Positions 17,469 to 26,881 are shown, counted from the stretch's first letter. The stretch: DNA of 64,000 nt from JAFGPL01 sp963781805 (GCA_963781805.1 CAWAHF010000004.1:3286001-3350000); one strand, 5' to 3'. Notes: generated by a model from the letters alone, not told the origin. Made by a program: numbers and translations.

Positions 17469-18769
17469 TGTCAGAAAAAGTTACACATATCTCTCTTGAT
17501 GCACTTGTAATAGGGGGTGGAATTGCCGGCGGTGAGGCTGCATTGAATATTGCCAATAACGGATTTAAGGTTTTGATTGTTGAAAAAGATCTTTCCATTG
17601 GCGGAAAAATGATATTGTTGAGCAAAGTATTTCCAACGCTGGACTGCTCTGCCTGTATCACTACTCCGAAAATTTCGGAAATAGCAAGACATCCGGATAT
17701 AAGTATTTTTACCGGGAGTGAGGTAAAAAAAATTGTAAGAAATGGTAAAACAGGATTTGTAGCGGAAGTTGTCAAAAATCCCAGGTATATTTACACCGAA
17801 GATTGCACGGGTTGTCAGCTTTGTGAGGATGCCTGTCCGGTAAACGTACCCGACCAGTATCAATACAATCTGGTTGGCCGCAAAGCTGCATATATTCCAT
17901 TCAGTATTGCCAATCCGAGGGCTGCAGCCATCGATATTGAAAATTGTACGTTGTGTGGCGCTTGCGAAAAGGCTTGCCCTACCCAATGCATCGATTTTAC
18001 TCAGGAAGTTGAAAAATATCAGATTTCAGTTAAAACAGTAATTGTTGCCACAGGATTTCAGCTTTTTGATCCTTTAATGATGCCCCGGTACGGTTTTGGT
18101 TTGTACAAAAATATCATCACTTCCATGCAAATGGAAAGACAGCTTGCCCCTACCCGTCCTTTTCATACCATATTAAGACCGGGAGACGGGAAAATGCCTG
18201 ACCGGATAGCCTATGTACTTTGCACAGGTTCAAGAGATGCCAGTATCGGGAATCCCATCTGTTCTCAAATCTGCTGTATGTATTCGATCAAACAGGCACA
18301 ATTATTAATGGGTGCATTGCCGATGGCCGACGTAACAATTTACTATTTGAATATCAGATCATTTGGAAAAGGTTTTGAAGAATTTTACATCCAGGCCAAA
18401 GGTATGGGTGTAAACTTTGTAAAAGGGAAAATCGGAAAAATCACAGAAACGGAAAAAGGCAACCTGCTGCTGCGATATGAAGATATCAATGAAAACAAAC
18501 TCATGACTGCAGAGCACGATTTGGTGGTATTGTCGGTGGGTTTGCTTGCCAACAGCGATGCCGCTTTTTTATTCCCTGAGGATGAATTAAAGCTCGATCC
18601 GTTTCATTTTGTTTACCAGGCTGATTCACTCGAAAGTCCTGCCAAAACAAGCATCGAAGGCGTATTTGTGGCAGGTACCGCTTCAGGCCCCATGGATATT
18701 CCCGATTCAATCCTTTCAGCCGGAGCTGCTTCGTCGGAAGCAATGAGTTTCATAATGCAAAAAACATGA
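17468..18769 (+). CDS. qmoA: HdrA-like flavoprotein, QmoA type
   Basis: 433 aa. FAD-binding IGGGIAGGEAALNIA near the N-terminus, then the HdrA-specific FPTLDCSACITTPK (Cys60, Cys63). Two [4Fe-4S] motifs follow: C113-x2-C-x2-C-x3-CP and C160-x2-C-x2-C-x3-CP. The C-terminal part closes the flavin domain (GVFVAGTASGPMDIPDSI). The length and lack of HdrA's N- and C-terminal extensions resemble QmoA of sulfate reducers. It likely shuttles electrons between the membrane QmoC-like subunit and soluble partners. It overlaps the next gene by four bases. Confidence 0.85.
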   Translation: MSEKVTHISLDALVIGGGIAGGEAALNIANNGFKVLIVEKDLSIGGKMILLSKVFPTLDCSACITTPKISEIARHPDISIFTGSEVKKIVRNGKTGFVAEVVKNPRYIYTEDCTGCQLCEDACPVNVPDQYQYNLVGRKAAYIPFSIANPRAAAIDIENCTLCGACEKACPTQCIDFTQEVEKYQISVKTVIVATGFQLFDPLMMPRYGFGLYKNIITSMQMERQLAPTRPFHTILRPGDGKMPDRIAYVLCTGSRDASIGNPICSQICCMYSIKQAQLLMGALPMADVTIYYLNIRSFGKGFEEFYIQAKGMGVNFVKGKIGKITETEKGNLLLRYEDINENKLMTAEHDLVVLSVGLLANSDAAFLFPEDELKLDPFHFVYQADSLESPAKTSIEGVFVAGTASGPMDIPDSILSAGAASSEAMSFIMQKT

Positions 18770-20691
18770 ATAAGAAGATAGGTGTGTATATCTGCCATTG
18801 CGGCGGTAATATTTCAGATTATGTGGATGTGGAAAAAGTGAAGCAATCCGTTGAAAATGAGGATGGCATTTGTCTTGTAAAGACTACTTTGTTTGCCTGT
18901 GGCGATTCGAACCAAAAAGAAATGGTTGACGATATCCATACACATGAACTTGACGGGTTGGTAGTGGCTTCCTGTTCTCCGAAACTTCATTTAATTACTT
19001 TCAGGGCAGTTGCCGAACGAGCCGGATTAAACAAATACAATTACGTTCACGCCAATATTCGCGAACAGGTTTCGTGGGCTCATTCCGATGATAAAATCAA
19101 TGCAACCGAAAAAGCCATTCAAATGGTAAAATCAGCAATTGCAAAAGTCCGCCATGCCATCCCCCTGAACCCTATTAAAATATCATCTAAAAAAGCTGTA
19201 GCAGTCATCGGAGCAGGTGTTGCCGGACTCAGAGCAGCAATTGAGCTGTCAAATATGGGTTGCCCTGTAACGCTTATCGAACGGGAACATTTTGTTGGCG
19301 GCAGGACAGCTCAGTGGGATGTGTTATTTACCACGAACGAAACTGGTAAAGAACTGATAACAAGACTATATAATGAGATAATACAACGGGATAACATCCA
19401 ATTATTAACCGGAGCAGAGGTTATCGAAAGTAAGGGTAGTATTGGCGATTTTGTTTTAAAGGTTAAAATTACTCCACGATATATCAACGAGCGATGTAAT
19501 CCCGGAAATCTTCAAAAAGCGATTGATGCATGTCCTGTAGAAATAGAAGATTCGTTCAATTTTAATATCACCTCCAGGAAAGCAATTTATCATAATTATC
19601 CTTCTGAATATCCCCACCATCCGGTAATCGACATAAAAAACTGCACAAGGTGCGGAGCCTGCGAACCTATCTGTGAAAATATTGATTTTTCACAAACTGA
19701 AGAAATCATAGAAATAGAAGTTGGCTCTGTATTGATGGCTTCAGGTTTCGATCCATATACTCCTGCAGAAGGTGAATTTGGATATCATCAGAATGATCAC
19801 ATTGTTACTTTGCCACAATTTAAGCGAATCATTGACATAAACAACGATACGTTGATTTATAAAGGGAAAACTATTCAAAACATAGCCTATATTTATTGTG
19901 TTGGCAGCCGGCAAACTGATGGCGACAATAAATATTGTTCCCGGTATTGTTGTACTTCTGCCATTCATGCAGCTATGCTGGCAAAGAAAAAGTTTACAAA
20001 TATTAACAATTTTCATTTTACCCGCGGGATAAGAACCTATGGGAAACAGGAAGTCATATACAACGAATCGCTTTCCAGTGGGGACATCTACCTGCAATCG
20101 TATGAAGATGAACCACCTGTTGTATCAGTTAATGGTAGTCTTCAGGTAAAAATCAATGATATCTTAACCGGAAGACGGGAGATTTCAGTTGAAACAGATT
20201 TGATAGTGCTTGTCACGGGGATGGTACCCAGGGAAGATAATTCAATTGCTTCAATTTTTAAAATCCCCAAAGGAAGAGATCATTTCTTTAATGAAATTCA
20301 TATGAAACTCAGACCGGTAGAAACTGTTATCGATGGAATAACCATTAGCGGAGCCTGTCAGGGCCCAAAGAATATTATGGAAACAATGAATTCGGCGCTT
20401 TCAGCTGCTGCCAAATCATTTTCATATGTCAGCAAGGGTGAACTTGAACTTGAACCTATTGTTGCACTGGTTGATCAGGAATTATGTAACTGGTGTGACG
20501 CCTGCTCAAATGCCTGCCCGTACAATGCAATCGTGCTTACTAAAAACGGGACCAAAGCAACAGCCACCATAAATAATTCTGTTTGTAAAGGCTGTGGTAT
20601 GTGTCTGCCGGTTTGCCCGTCGGATGCTATAAATCTCACCGCCTATACGAACAAAGAAATAGAAAGTATGATTGATGCGTTGGCCGGATGA
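18766..20691 (+). CDS. qmoB: HdrA-like flavoprotein, QmoB type without its MvhD domain
   Basis: 641 aa. N-terminal HdrA domain (GVYICHCGGNISDYVDVEKV), then an FAD-binding motif (IGAGVAGLRAAIELS, near 148). The region equivalent to CSAC of the first HdrA lacks those cysteines (GGRTAQWDVLFTTN). One [4Fe-4S] motif is in the middle (CTRCGACEPIC) and two at the C-terminus (CNWCDACSNACP, CKGCGMCLPVCP). QmoB of sulfate reducers has the same order plus an MvhD domain, which here is the separate gene at 17058. Probably bifurcating or electron-distributing; the exact reaction is unknown. Confidence 0.82.
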   Translation: MNKKIGVYICHCGGNISDYVDVEKVKQSVENEDGICLVKTTLFACGDSNQKEMVDDIHTHELDGLVVASCSPKLHLITFRAVAERAGLNKYNYVHANIREQVSWAHSDDKINATEKAIQMVKSAIAKVRHAIPLNPIKISSKKAVAVIGAGVAGLRAAIELSNMGCPVTLIEREHFVGGRTAQWDVLFTTNETGKELITRLYNEIIQRDNIQLLTGAEVIESKGSIGDFVLKVKITPRYINERCNPGNLQKAIDACPVEIEDSFNFNITSRKAIYHNYPSEYPHHPVIDIKNCTRCGACEPICENIDFSQTEEIIEIEVGSVLMASGFDPYTPAEGEFGYHQNDHIVTLPQFKRIIDINNDTLIYKGKTIQNIAYIYCVGSRQTDGDNKYCSRYCCTSAIHAAMLAKKKFTNINNFHFTRGIRTYGKQEVIYNESLSSGDIYLQSYEDEPPVVSVNGSLQVKINDILTGRREISVETDLIVLVTGMVPREDNSIASIFKIPKGRDHFFNEIHMKLRPVETVIDGITISGACQGPKNIMETMNSALSAAAKSFSYVSKGELELEPIVALVDQELCNWCDACSNACPYNAIVLTKNGTKATATINNSVCKGCGMCLPVCPSDAINLTAYTNKEIESMIDALAG

Positions 20692-20776
20692 TTTTTTTAG
20701 TACGATGTTGAAATTTAAAACCGATAAAAGGTTTATTTCATGTTGATTTCATGACAAGATATTATTACAGGATAAA

Positions 20777-21055
20777 ATGGAAATTGAAAAAGGAAAAACA
20801 TTTAAATATCTGAGAGATAAACAGGGTGTTTCAGAAGCTGCCAAAGAAAAACTCAAAGAATTTAACAGAATCAAGCGAACCATCCTGGTTGCTCTTAAAG
20901 AAAAAGAGTTGAGCATTGAAGAGCTGACTCAAAAACTCGAAATGCCAACGTACGATGTTGTTTATTATCTCCAGTCATTAGTCAAGTATGGTTTTGTGGA
21001 AAAAGCTGCAATTGATGATATGGATGAATATTTTACCTATAAACTCAAGAAATAA
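20777..21055 (+). CDS. Small winged-helix-like protein coupled to qmoC
   Basis: 92 aa. The C-terminal 60 residues fit a winged-helix fold (FNRIKRTILVALKEKELSIE, ELTQKLEMPTYDVVYYLQSL, KYGFVEKA). The N-terminus is charged. It has no cofactor motif. Its stop overlaps the ATG of the QmoC-like gene by one base (TAATG). A DNA-binding regulator inside the operon or a structural adaptor of the complex are both possible; I do not recognise a characterised homologue. Confidence 0.65.
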   Translation: MEIEKGKTFKYLRDKQGVSEAAKEKLKEFNRIKRTILVALKEKELSIEELTQKLEMPTYDVVYYLQSLVKYGFVEKAAIDDMDEYFTYKLKK

Positions 21056-22128
21056 TGTCCACAATAAATCCCAAATTGAGTAAAGACTTAAAGAAATTCG
21101 GCGGATTCGATTTTAATGCCTGTTATAATTGTGGTAATTGTACGGCAATTTGTAATTTGTCTGATGAACATAATTCTTTCCCCCGCGAAATGGTTCGTTT
21201 CAGTGTGTTAGGATTACAGGAGGATATTAAATCTTCGTTAAAACCCTGGCTCTGCTATTATTGCGGAGATTGCACCACGCTTTGCCCACAATCAGCAAGT
21301 CCGGCTGAATTAATGATGACACTCAGAAGATGGCTGACCTCAACATACGATTGGACAAAACTCTCGGGTTTATTTTACAAATCTGTCATTGCAAATCTGT
21401 TGGCATTTGTTCTGATTGCAGTTGGAGTTGTTGCTTTCGCAGGATATGAAAAATTCCAGGCAATCCCCGTTATGCATGTTGGCCACCTGTTTGAAATGGT
21501 AGCCATCGGCGGAGTTTTTCTGGTAATATTAATACCTAATATCCTTCGGATGTGGTACTATACAACCGGCTCCGGAAAGTTAAAATTCAATCTCAAAAAT
21601 TATATCATTACAGCCAACGAGCTTTTTATACATATGTTCACGCAAAAACAAACCCGGATATGTGATGCATCCAAAGAAAATACGATCTGGTGGTTTGAAC
21701 ATTTAATCCTGGTCATCGGGTATTTGATGCTGTTGTTTGTTACGGTATTTCTGGATTGGTTCGGAACCCAAAGTAATCTGGTTATTTACGCAGGATATGT
21801 TTTCAGTTCCATCATTTTTGTGGTTACGTTTGATTTTGTTATCCGCAGATTACGCAAACGGACCGAAAAAAGTACATTTTCCCATTTCTCGGACTGGTTT
21901 TTTGTTATCTGGCTCTTTCTAATGGGAATCAGTGCATTTGCAGTTCGTTTACTGATAGATACCGGCTTACTGGAAAACCATTTCTGGGTGTACCTGGTTC
22001 ATTTGACTATTTTGGTTCAATGGGCATTAATCATCGTCCCCTTTGGTAAGTGGACGCATTTCTTATACCGTTCGTTTGCCATGTATTTTTCAGCGGTGAT
22101 GGACAAAACCAAAAAGACAGCGGCATAG
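21055..22128 (+). CDS. qmoC: QmoC-like membrane subunit (HdrC ferredoxin domain plus cytochrome-b-type membrane domain)
   Basis: 357 aa. Residues about 15-100 carry two [4Fe-4S] motifs, CYNCGNCTAIC and CYYCGDCTTLCP, as in HdrC. About five transmembrane helices follow (FYKSVIANLLAFVLIAVGVV; LILVIGYLMLLFVTVFLDW; IIVPFGKWTHFLYR), with histidines suited to heme b binding (HVGHLFEM, WFEHLIL, HFWVYLVHLTI). The HdrC-plus-membrane architecture is that of QmoC, linking menaquinol to the HdrA flavoproteins. It is last in the operon. Confidence 0.85.
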   Translation: MSTINPKLSKDLKKFGGFDFNACYNCGNCTAICNLSDEHNSFPREMVRFSVLGLQEDIKSSLKPWLCYYCGDCTTLCPQSASPAELMMTLRRWLTSTYDWTKLSGLFYKSVIANLLAFVLIAVGVVAFAGYEKFQAIPVMHVGHLFEMVAIGGVFLVILIPNILRMWYYTTGSGKLKFNLKNYIITANELFIHMFTQKQTRICDASKENTIWWFEHLILVIGYLMLLFVTVFLDWFGTQSNLVIYAGYVFSSIIFVVTFDFVIRRLRKRTEKSTFSHFSDWFFVIWLFLMGISAFAVRLLIDTGLLENHFWVYLVHLTILVQWALIIVPFGKWTHFLYRSFAMYFSAVMDKTKKTAA

Positions 22129-22586
22129 AATTATCTTCTCCAACTAAAAATTCCATTGCTGGCCGAAGTCTCATTTGAAACAATCTTCTCAAAACCTCCC
22201 GCTATCGGGAGGAACGACGCAATCCCACAATTGAAACATGGGCACGCAAAGGCGCAAAGAACGCAAATAAAAACCAACTTTTGAAACACTGCCCCTCAGC
22301 ATCCACCGTCATTGCCTTTAGATTTACAAAAGATAATAATATAATATAAGATCATAATTATGATGTTGAAAAAGGGGGTTCTAGGGGGAGTTAATAACTT
22401 TGTAAAATGTTAATAATATACTAGAAGGGATCAAAGGTGAACTATGTCATTGCGTGAAAAAGATTCTTGGCTCGTATTAGTCCTTTGCATCCTTATTTGG
22501 TTACAGTGATCATTTAGAATTTTAAGCTTCAGGCTTATTAAAGGTACTAATTAAGTAACCAATTCTATAATAAACAAATAATTACT
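22129..22586. other. Intergenic region with repeats, upstream of the IS110 transposase
   Basis: 458 bp with no gene. It holds a 7-bp-stem palindrome (CCTCCCG/CGGGAGG, 22195-22212), a GCAATCCCNNAATTGAAACAT string (22218-22238) that recurs at 23644-23662, and a G-rich string near 22370 like the DUF559 element ends. The last 150 bp may be the IS110 left end, where this family can encode its guide (bridge) RNA. Confidence 0.5.
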
Positions 22587-23606
22587 ATGAACAGCTTAAA
22601 AAACAAGAAGTCTTTCATCGGGATCGATATCTCTAATGATTCATTGGATTTATCCTTGATAAGTGAGATGACATATGGTTCATTTAAGGATAAAAAAGTT
22701 GAAAATAATTTTAAAGGTTTTGATCAGATTTACAATTGGCTTACCAAACAAAAAGTAAATCCTTCAGATTGTTTGTTTTGTATGGAACATACAGGAACAT
22801 ATGGTTTATTATTATTTGCATGGTTGAGTCAGATGGGTCTTGATTATTGTGTAGAGCCAGGATTGAAAATTAAAAGAAGTAATGGTTTGACCAGGGGCAA
22901 AAATGACAAAATTGATGCTCGAAGAATTGCAGATTACGCCTATACTAATAGGGCAAAAATTAAATTATTTTCATTCCCATCTACATTAATAATACAGATA
23001 AGACAATATCTTACGTATCGTGATCAAATGGTAAAAATCAAAACATCATTAAAGAACAGTTTGAAAAGCCATCAAAAATATCAAAGAATAAGTGGCTTAA
23101 AAACAATACCCAATCAAATAGCTGATCAAATTCAGGAACAAGAAGATCGCATAAAAGAAATTGAAAGTGAAATTATTTCTTTGATAGGGACAGATCCACA
23201 GATGAAAAAGAATTTTAAGTTGGCAACCTCAGTTAAAGGAGTCGGATTAGTAATTGGAGCTTTTATGCTAGTTACAACCAATAATTTTGCTGCATTTGAA
23301 AATGGAAGAAAATATGCTTGTTATGCAGGTATAGCACCATTTGAAAATACTTCAGGGATATTAAAGGGTAAAACACGTGTCAGCCAATTAGGAAATAAAA
23401 AAATGAAATCTTTATTGTCAAATGGGGCTAATTCCGCACGTAGATATGATCCGGAAATTAGAGCTTATTACAAAAGAAAAGAAGGTGAGGGGAAGGACCA
23501 TAAAGTAATTATCAATGCTATTAGTTGTAAACTTGTTAATAGAGTGTTTGCTACTGTTAAACGTCAGACACCATATGTGACATTTAAACAACAAAATTTT
23601 TTATAA
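22587..23606 (+). CDS. IS110-family transposase/recombinase
   Basis: 339 aa. The N-terminal DEDD domain contains FIGIDISNDSLD (first Asp), FCMEHTGTYG (Glu) and KNDKIDARRIADYA (Asp/Asp). A coiled middle segment (QIADQIQEQEDRIKEIESEI) and the Transposase_20 domain follow: SVKGVGLVIGAFMLVTTNNF, then YAGIAPFENTSG and SNGANSARRYDPEI with the catalytic serine region. The gene is intact and could be active. IS110 elements have no long terminal repeats, so the ends are not defined here. It separates the Qmo operon from a broken lipoprotein gene. Confidence 0.92.
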   Translation: MNSLKNKKSFIGIDISNDSLDLSLISEMTYGSFKDKKVENNFKGFDQIYNWLTKQKVNPSDCLFCMEHTGTYGLLLFAWLSQMGLDYCVEPGLKIKRSNGLTRGKNDKIDARRIADYAYTNRAKIKLFSFPSTLIIQIRQYLTYRDQMVKIKTSLKNSLKSHQKYQRISGLKTIPNQIADQIQEQEDRIKEIESEIISLIGTDPQMKKNFKLATSVKGVGLVIGAFMLVTTNNFAAFENGRKYACYAGIAPFENTSGILKGKTRVSQLGNKKMKSLLSNGANSARRYDPEIRAYYKRKEGEGKDHKVIINAISCKLVNRVFATVKRQTPYVTFKQQNFL

Positions 23607-24011
23607 AACACTTGGTTTTTTCTTAGAATACGAGTGCAGCGAAGCAATCCCCTAATTGAAACATTTATTGTATCTGAATAACGAGTCGGTAATGCGACTT
23701 GATTGCCTGTCGGGATCGGCAGACAGGCTTCGTTCATTCCTCATTAGCAATGACGTGGTTTTAATTGAGTTGTGCAGTGCTACTATTTTCATTACAATAG
23801 TTTATCTTTGAAAACTAATGTGTATACTTAATTTTAATGGAAAAATTTATGAAACAAGATACTAGCCTTCCATAGAAAAATTTCATCACAAATTTTGCTA
23901 AAATCCCCTGGAATTTAACACATAAAAGGTAACCGATCAAACCTCTTATCCGTATTGAAAATCGGTTGACAACCATGTAAATTTCTGAGGTAAATAGAAA
24001 GGGATATCAAG
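23607..24011. other. Intergenic region downstream of IS110
   Basis: 405 bp without a gene. It contains GCAATCCCCTAATTGAAACAT (23644-23662 region), a copy of the string left of the transposase, and a palindrome GCCTGTC-N10-GACAGGC at 23705-23728, followed by a fragment resembling dispersed CATTCCTCATTAGCAATGAC repeats. Confidence 0.5.
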
Positions 24012-25202
24012 ATGAAAAAAGCATTAATCTTTATTTCTGCAGTTGCTTCTATCCTATTGCTGGGCAGTTGCACAAAAGACGAAACAATACCAACACCGAA
24101 ATCACTATTGATGGATGGACCATAGAAACAGCTGCACCTGATGTTGCAGTTACCAATGGACAAATCAACGACACCCTTGACCATCAGGGAAAGGTTCATA
24201 TCAGTTATTATGACGACGGTACAGGTGCCAATCAAAGCTCAATAAAGTATACGACGAATCAAAGCGGTAGCTGGGAAACCACAACCATTGCCACATCCGA
24301 TGTCGACAAATACTTTAAAGGAGGGACATGTGGAATAGCTGTTAATGAGAGTGGTCATGCCCACATAGTATACGCCATTACGGATAATGACGGGTATGAC
24401 GGCACAAACTATTGAGCCATCGTATATACTAATAATGTTAGCGATCAGTGGGTGTCCCAGACAATATTTCCACATGGAACCCAGGGGGGGTATTTTTTAT
24501 AGCTGCGGTCTTAGAATGGATCATCAGGGAAAAGTTCATATTGTGGGTATTTATTCCGGTCTGGTTGACGATATTTCCGGTGATTACATTGTATACGCAA
24601 CTAAAACTTCCGGTGAATGGACATACGAAACTGTAACCAAACTGCTGGAATTCATCCCGGCAGGTCCCAGATTATCGATCGATGGTTCAAACATTCCGCA
24701 TATTGGTTATTCACAGAATAATTCGGAATATTTGTATGCTGCAGACCGTGTGGATGCTGATAACTGGAACAATCATCGCCTGGTTCAGAATGTCGGCCAG
24801 GGAAGTACAGGATCGATGTTCGTTTCTGCACTCGACCTGGCCGCTGATAATTCGGGTTAAGAATCTGCTGTTTTTGCTGAAATTGAACAGGGAAAGTTCT
24901 GGTTATTCACTCAAAACCAGTTGAATTTTCTTGGCCTGGAATCGGGTGGAAACATTGCGACACCAAAGATACTTGCCTATAACGAGGGATATATTCATTA
25001 CCTGTATGGTATTATTAATTCAAATTATTACATTCTTTATTACTGAACCAATGATTCAGGCAGTTACATAGTAACCCAGATACTCGGATTCCATGCCTAT
25101 ACCGGAAACAGTGAATTACTTTTTAACGATTCAGACGGAACTGTTTATATAATATATTGCGATGAGACAAATCAATTGAAGGTCGCGCATAAAGTGATTT
25201 AA
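24012..25202 (+). pseudogene. Lipoprotein gene broken by frameshifts and stops
   Basis: From ATG 24012 a lipoprotein signal reads MKKALIFISAVASILLLGSC, but a frameshift near 24100 leads to a stop at 24118-24123. The homologous-looking frame continues (TIDGWTIETAAPDVAVTN, HQGKVHISYYDDG) to a TGA at 24413-24415, then AIVYTNNVSDQWVSQTIF to a second frameshift in a G7 run at 24484-24490. After that MDHQGKVHIVGIYSGLVDD continues through a TAA (24858-24860) and a further TGA to a natural end at 25202. The repeated DHQGKVHI motif suggests a beta-propeller-like exported protein. Clearly non-functional. Confidence 0.8.
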
Positions 25203-25251
25203 ATTTTCAGGTCTCAAAGAAGTCAGGCTGATAAAATCTGATTAATACCGA

Positions 25252-25941
25252 TTATCCGTAAATACTAAGCTGTTCAAGTTTATTGCGATTAGAGATATGA
25301 AAGTGACCGTTATTCTCGTTTATAATACCGTTTTGCTCCAGATCCTTGATTACACGTATAGCACTCATCATGCTCATACCAGCCAGCTCAGCCAGTTCTT
25401 TCCGGTTTAACACCATTGGGAAATCTTCACTTTGGTAAACTTCATCCGACAAATGAAGCAGAGCATCAGCCATACGGCCGTTAAGCTGTTTTTGGGTTGC
25501 AGCGATAAGTTTTTTGAAATGGTAAAAAGTGCATTTGTTAATGTCTTCGATAATACTTTTTGCGAAATTACCATTGGTTTTTATCAAATCTTCAATGATT
25601 TTTTTATCAATTGCACAAATTACCGAGTCTTCAATAGCTGCCACCGAATATTGCATGGGTGCATTTGAAAACAGGTTGGATAAACCGATGAGACTACCTT
25701 TGTTGAAAATATTCAGGATCATGTCGTTATCACTACTTGTCTCCATATACACTTTCAACAGTCCTTTTTGTAAATACAGAATCTGGGTAACAAAAGCTCC
25801 CTGCTTGGCTATGTTCTCACCCTTGCGGTAATGCAACTGTACACGGTTTGCATCGGCAACTTCAAGTTCCAGCATACTGAGTTGTCTGAAACATATCGAT
25901 TTTGCTTCACATTCCAGACATGTTTTTTTCTGTTCGTGCAT
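25252..25941 (-). CDS. FNR-type transcriptional regulator with probable [4Fe-4S] sensor
   Basis: About 229 aa from the ATG at 25941 (an in-frame ATG at 25989 would add 16 residues). The N-terminus reads CLECEAKSIC, the C-x2-C-x5-C arrangement of E. coli FNR, and a fourth cysteine lies in DSVICAIDKK where FNR has Cys122. The beta-roll includes HYRKGENIAKQGAFVTQILYLQKG. The winged helix is NRKELAELAGMSMMSAIRVIKDL; its recognition helix lacks the arginine-glutamate pair of CRP, so it should read a different operator from the regulator at 15367. It is divergent from the Mrp/Mbx-like operon. An oxygen-sensing role is inferred from the cysteines. Confidence 0.85.
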   Translation of the reverse strand: MHEQKKTCLECEAKSICFRQLSMLELEVADANRVQLHYRKGENIAKQGAFVTQILYLQKGLLKVYMETSSDNDMILNIFNKGSLIGLSNLFSNAPMQYSVAAIEDSVICAIDKKIIEDLIKTNGNFAKSIIEDINKCTFYHFKKLIAATQKQLNGRMADALLHLSDEVYQSEDFPMVLNRKELAELAGMSMMSAIRVIKDLEQNGIINENNGHFHISNRNKLEQLSIYG

Positions 25942-26075
25942 TTCTTTTTCCAATAGAATACAGGCAAAATTAACCTTTATTTTGATCATTAGCTTTACGT
26001 CTACTTTTTTATTGCGTTACGTCAATTCTGTTGTCAACCTAATTTCATCGGATGTTAAATTTATCTCTATTGGGT

Positions 26076-26110
26076 TTTGGGAAAAGATAATCTGCTGCTT
26101 TATATTTTTG
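26076..26110 (+). promoter_or_regulatory. Promoter of the Mrp/Mbx-like operon
   Basis: -33 TTTG (26076-26079), 23-bp spacer, -7 TATTTTTG (26103-26110); first ATG 21 bp after the -7 box. The upstream divergent region has two TTACGTC repeats at 25995 and 26017, exactly 22 bp apart. Confidence 0.5.
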
Positions 26111-26131
26111 TAGTGATTTAATTTCAACGTC

Positions 26132-26626
26132 ATGAACTTAAAAAATATTTTATTAATCTTCGTGATGTCTTACCTGACTTGGCTGGGGCTAAACTGGTCG
26201 GTCGATAAAGATATACTTATTACAGGAGCGATTATTTCAGCGCTGATTGCAGGTTTACTTTGCAGCAGGTGCACCGTATTGCAAAATGTAAGGCTCACGC
26301 CAAAAAGTTTTGCTTTTGCCTTTGCCTTTTTGGGAGTATTTTGGTGGGAACTTCTGAAATCTAATATAGATGTGGCGCTGCGTGTGCTGAAACCCTCACT
26401 TCCTATTAATCCTGGAATAGTAGAAGTTAAAACACGTTTGAAAACCGATATTGGAAAGATGATGCTGGCCAATTCCATCACTCTAACTCCGGGAACGCTA
26501 ACTGTAGATATTCGTGACGACAGGATGTTCATCCACTGGATTGATGTAAGCAGCACCGACATTGATAAAGCTACCCAAGCAATTGTTTCAAAATTTGAAA
26601 AATATCTGGAGGTAATGTATGGTTAA
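26132..26626 (+). CDS. MrpE-like subunit (MbxA-type)
   Basis: 164 aa. Two N-terminal transmembrane helices (ILLIFVMSYLTWLGLNW; ILITGAIISALIAGLL) and a soluble C-terminal domain with LKTDIGKMMLANSITLTPGT and a C-terminal SKFEKYLEVMYG, the MrpE/MnhE pattern. MrpE is an accessory subunit of multisubunit Na+/H+ antiporters and of the membrane arm of Mbh/Mbx complexes. It is the first gene of a 12-gene operon; its end overlaps the next start by eight bases, behind a GGAGG motif. Confidence 0.9.
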   Translation: MNLKNILLIFVMSYLTWLGLNWSVDKDILITGAIISALIAGLLCSRCTVLQNVRLTPKSFAFAFAFLGVFWWELLKSNIDVALRVLKPSLPINPGIVEVKTRLKTDIGKMMLANSITLTPGTLTVDIRDDRMFIHWIDVSSTDIDKATQAIVSKFEKYLEVMYG

Positions 26627-26879
26627 TATTATTCTTTATATAGCCGGCGGTCTAATTCTGTCGGGAATGCTGACTGCCCTTTGGCGTTTTTTAAAAGGCC
26701 CATCTTCAGCCGACCGTATCATGGCATTCGATGTGATGACGGTTACTTCCATTGCCCTGATTGCCCTGATCGCAGTTTTCAATAACAGGATTATTTACCT
26801 TGATGTGGCATTGGTTTATGGCCTGTTGAGTTTCACCGGGGTTATTGTTGTAGCACGTTTTATTGAGAAAGGACTATAG
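26619..26879 (+). CDS. MrpF-like subunit (MbxB-type)
   Basis: 86 aa, three transmembrane helices. The conserved FLKGPSSADRIMAFDVMTVTS is the MrpF signature, with the aspartate in the second helix. It forms part of the ion-translocating membrane arm. The start codon ATG overlaps mrpE. The length is normal. Confidence 0.9.
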   Translation: MVNIILYIAGGLILSGMLTALWRFLKGPSSADRIMAFDVMTVTSIALIALIAVFNNRIIYLDVALVYGLLSFTGVIVVARFIEKGL

Positions 26880-26881
26880 CA

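Noticed and set aside
24012..25202. Recoded stop codons (selenocysteine or similar) in the lipoprotein gene
   Set aside because: Both TGA and TAA interrupt it and frame changes occur too; a pseudogene explains all of these.
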